Shown here: positions 61,752 through 64,000 of the stretch, piece after piece | Position numbering within the stretch: position 1 is the first letter of the stretch | Layout: each line of letters opens with the position of its first letter | The notes under the pieces: generated by a model | Databases searched by the model: none | Told to the model about the DNA's origin: nothing | What the model saw: only the letters and a program-made list of their open reading frames with translations | Translations under genes and position numbers: made by a program | Origin: Spirulina subsalsa PCC 9445 | Lineage (GTDB): Bacteria; Cyanobacteriota; Cyanobacteriia; Cyanobacteriales; Spirulinaceae | Direction: 5' to 3' | DNA length: 64,000 nucleotides | Assembly (NCBI RefSeq): GCF_000314005.1 | Contig: NZ_JH980292.1 | Coordinates: 1,046,530-1,110,529, forward strand

Positions 61752-63596
61752 ATGGCCGGATCCAAAGTCACTGTTTTGCGCCCCAAAACCAAACCCTCCC
61801 CACCGTCTTCTTTGCCTGAACAGTCGCCCACAAGCCGCCCCGGACGGCCGAAAAAACAAGGGAAAGGGGGTGGGGTGGGTCGTCATCGTAAAACAGGCCG
61901 TTTACTTTGGAGTCGCCTGTTTCTGGTGTGGGGTGCATTGTTGGCCGGGAGTGCGGCCTTAGCTTTTAATCTCTATCAGTTGCAGATTGTGCAGGGCGAT
62001 AAATTTATGGAAAAAGCCCAGCAGCAACAGATGGTCTATATGCGCCCCTATGTGCCGCGACGACCTATTGTAGACCGTCATGGGAATGTATTGGCAACTG
62101 ACCGTTTAGTTTATAAGTTGTTCGCCCATCCTAAGTTGTTTAAAATCCCCCCGGAAGAGATTGCCGCTCGTTTGGCCCCTATTTTGGAACGGGACTCAGG
62201 GCGGTTATTAGAGGCTTTCCAACGGCGAGCCAGTGGGATTCCGATTGCTCATCGTTTGCCGGAAGAACGGGCGGATCAAGTGGCGGCTTTGGGTTTGGAT
62301 GGTTTGGAGTTAATTCGGCAGTATTCCCGTTTATACCCCCAGCAGGAATTGGCGGCGGAGATTGTGGGGTATGTGGATGTTGACCATAAGGGACAGTCTG
62401 GGCTGGAATTTACCCAGCAGGATCTATTAGAACGAAATGTGCGCACCCTGCGGTTGAATCGGGCGGGGAATGGGGCGTTGATGCCGGATCATATCCCGGA
62501 AGGGTTTATGAATTTTGATGATCAACGGTTGCAGTTAACTCTTGATATGCGCTTGCAACGGGTGGCGCGTTCGATTTTGAAACAACAGATTGCCAACTAT
62601 CAGGCCAAGCGGGGGGCGGTGATTGTGATGGATGTCCATGATGGCTCTATCTTGGCCCTGGTTTGTGAACCCACTTTTGATCCGAATGAGTATTCAAAAT
62701 ACAATATCAATCTGTTTAGAAATTGGACGGTTACGGATTTGTATGAACCGGGATCGACGTTTAAGCCGATTAATATTGCGATCGCCCTCGACAAAGGGGT
62801 AATCGACGAAAACGCTATTCTGGCAGATCCCGGCCGGGTTCAAATTGAGCGCTGGGAAATCCGGAATCATGACTTTGAACGACGGGGAGGCCGGGGACGA
62901 CTTAATTTAAGTCAAACCTTGATCTATTCCAGTAATGTGGCAATGGTGAACCTTGTTCGTAAAATGAGAGTTCAAGATTATTATGAAGCACTGCAAAACC
63001 TCAAAATGAATCAAAGGATGGGTATTGAGTTACCCGGAGAATCAGCCGGACAACTGAAAAGCCCGCAACAGTTTTTTGCTTCTCCTGTGGAGGCCGCTAC
63101 TAGCTCTTTTGGTCAAGGTTTTTCTCTCACGCCCCTAAAATTAGTACAACTCCATGCGGCTTTAGCCAATGGTGGGAAGTTAGTCACTCCCCATGTGGTC
63201 AATGCCATGATTGATGGGGAAGGGAATGTGATTAAGCGCCTGCCAACTCCCAAAACTGAGCGCATTTTCTCCCAAGAAACTACGGAAATTGTGATGCGCA
63301 AGATGGAGGACACGATTAATTCCTCTGCGGGGGCGACGGTACAAATTCCCAATTATCGTATCGGGGGTAAATCGGGAACGGCTCAGAAGGCGAGTCCGGC
63401 CGGGGGATATTATAGTGATCTCAAAATTGTTAGCTTCATTGCTTCTTTGCCTGTAGAAGACCCTAAGTATGTTGTTTTGGCGGTATTGGATGAACCCAAG
63501 GGAGATAATGCTTTTGGGTCTACGGTGGCCGGTCCGGTGGTCCGTTCTGTAACGGAGGCGTTAATTGCCATTGAAGGCATTCCCCCGAGTCAGTGA
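61752..63596 (+). CDS. ftsI: Division-specific peptidoglycan transpeptidase FtsI (PBP3)
   Basis: The 614-residue class B penicillin-binding protein cross-links septal peptidoglycan. It has a basic N-terminus, a membrane anchor (about 52-75: FLVWGALLAGSAALAFNLYQL), the pedestal region and the transpeptidase domain with Ser335-T-F-Lys338, Ser393-Ser394-Asn395 and Lys540-Ser-Gly-Thr. YMRPYVPRRPIVDRHGNVLATD is a typical FtsI block. It follows the FtsL-like gene with a 2-base gap and is probably translationally coupled. Confidence 0.96.
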   Translation: MAGSKVTVLRPKTKPSPPSSLPEQSPTSRPGRPKKQGKGGGVGRHRKTGRLLWSRLFLVWGALLAGSAALAFNLYQLQIVQGDKFMEKAQQQQMVYMRPYVPRRPIVDRHGNVLATDRLVYKLFAHPKLFKIPPEEIAARLAPILERDSGRLLEAFQRRASGIPIAHRLPEERADQVAALGLDGLELIRQYSRLYPQQELAAEIVGYVDVDHKGQSGLEFTQQDLLERNVRTLRLNRAGNGALMPDHIPEGFMNFDDQRLQLTLDMRLQRVARSILKQQIANYQAKRGAVIVMDVHDGSILALVCEPTFDPNEYSKYNINLFRNWTVTDLYEPGSTFKPINIAIALDKGVIDENAILADPGRVQIERWEIRNHDFERRGGRGRLNLSQTLIYSSNVAMVNLVRKMRVQDYYEALQNLKMNQRMGIELPGESAGQLKSPQQFFASPVEAATSSFGQGFSLTPLKLVQLHAALANGGKLVTPHVVNAMIDGEGNVIKRLPTPKTERIFSQETTEIVMRKMEDTINSSAGATVQIPNYRIGGKSGTAQKASPAGGYYSDLKIVSFIASLPVEDPKYVVLAVLDEPKGDNAFGSTVAGPVVRSVTEALIAIEGIPPSQ

Positions 63597-63643
63597 TCAG
63601 GGGATATTAAGCCCTAATTAATTGTTAATAATTTCTCGGACTG

Positions 63644-63961
63644 ATGAATAAGAAAACTCGCAAGACTTTAGTTGACATTACTCCGCGTTTGATGGAGTTT
63701 CGCAGTCTACCTCAAAAGACCCAAGAGGAGTTATTTCCCTTGTTGGGGGCTGTCGCCCAAAGTGCGTTACAACTGATTGATTTGTTGGAGAGTATGGGGG
63801 AAACTACCTATGAGGAATTAGCCGCTCAGTTGGGTCAGAATCCCCAAACGATTTCCCAAAAACTCCACGCTTTGATTGAGGGGGGCTATCCCATCCAATT
63901 GGATGAGCGGACGGCGATCGCTAAAACGGGCAGACTCCGACGCACCGCTAAGTTATTGTAG
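63644..63961 (+). CDS. Small winged-helix-type protein
   Basis: The 105-residue product contains a likely helix-turn-helix: TTYEELAAQLGQNPQTISQKLHALIEGG, followed by a short wing (YPIQLDERTAIAKTGRLRRTAKLL). An N-terminal helical part (TPRLMEFRSLPQKTQEELFPLLGAVAQ) may dimerise. I do not recognise a named family. It lies 47 bases after ftsI on the same strand and may be in the same transcript, possibly a regulator. No ligand site is visible. Confidence 0.7.
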   Translation: MNKKTRKTLVDITPRLMEFRSLPQKTQEELFPLLGAVAQSALQLIDLLESMGETTYEELAAQLGQNPQTISQKLHALIEGGYPIQLDERTAIAKTGRLRRTAKLL

Positions 63962-64000
63962 GTGGGAGTCGGGAGTCGGGAGTCGGGAGTCGGGAATCGG
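63962..64000. repeat. GGGAGTC heptad repeat block at window end
   Basis: Four to five copies of the heptad GGGAGTC continue to the end of the window. They are the same kind as at 9055-9110 and complementary to 5735-5764. Confidence 0.75.

Overview
This window is chromosomal DNA from a cyanobacterium. The direct evidence is oxygenic-photosynthesis and cyanobacteria-specific genes: psbO (photosystem II), chlH (chlorophyll synthesis), an orange carotenoid protein with its recovery protein FRP, ycf34, ictB, a group 3 sigma factor SigF and a Get3d-type ATPase. HIP1 octamers (GCGATCGC) and heptanucleotide repeats between genes agree. A small ORF with an RGTGR motif resembles PatX, which points to a filamentous species; that last step is inference. 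Layout: 0-6 kb holds an M15 peptidase, psbO followed by a decayed tnpB tail, sigF and a GspC/PilP-like lipoprotein. 6-12.6 kb holds a SulP anion transporter fused to a cyclic-nucleotide-binding domain, then an arsenic operon (arsR, PstS-like protein, ACR3, arsH, arsC) with a clear operator. 12.6-23.9 kb holds ycf34, lemA, a TPM-domain protein, a large dynamin-like GTPase, an AHL/penicillin-acylase homologue, a response regulator and Get3d. 24-33 kb is a photosynthesis stretch: cupin, ocp, frp, an LpxB-like glycosyltransferase, a tandem pair of unknown paralogues and chlH. 33-46 kb is an accessory, signalling and mobile region: a NERD-helicase-pentapeptide-repeat fusion overlapping a Cache-HAMP-PAS-GGDEF-EAL protein, a cyclase-globin gene truncated by an intact IS200/IS605 element and also broken by an in-frame TGA, then ictB and a pyruvate-decarboxylase-like enzyme. 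46-58 kb holds an Rpn-family nuclease relative, TPR proteins, an M48-like protein that has lost its zinc ligands beside a GTPase, HU, a copper chaperone, ackA, ruvB and a TPR protein whose kinase domain lacks both catalytic aspartates. 58-64 kb holds the PatX-like ORF with striking palindromes upstream, gpsA, a GST, and an FtsL-like candidate followed directly by ftsI. How the genes work together: the arsenic genes form one detoxification unit (sensing, reduction of arsenate, efflux of arsenite); ocp and frp switch photoprotection on and off; chlH and psbO serve pigment and photosystem assembly; the FtsL-like candidate and ftsI form a division pair. Relics of IS200/IS605 right ends occur at least four times outside the intact element. 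I saw no CRISPR array, rRNA gene or complete tRNA gene.
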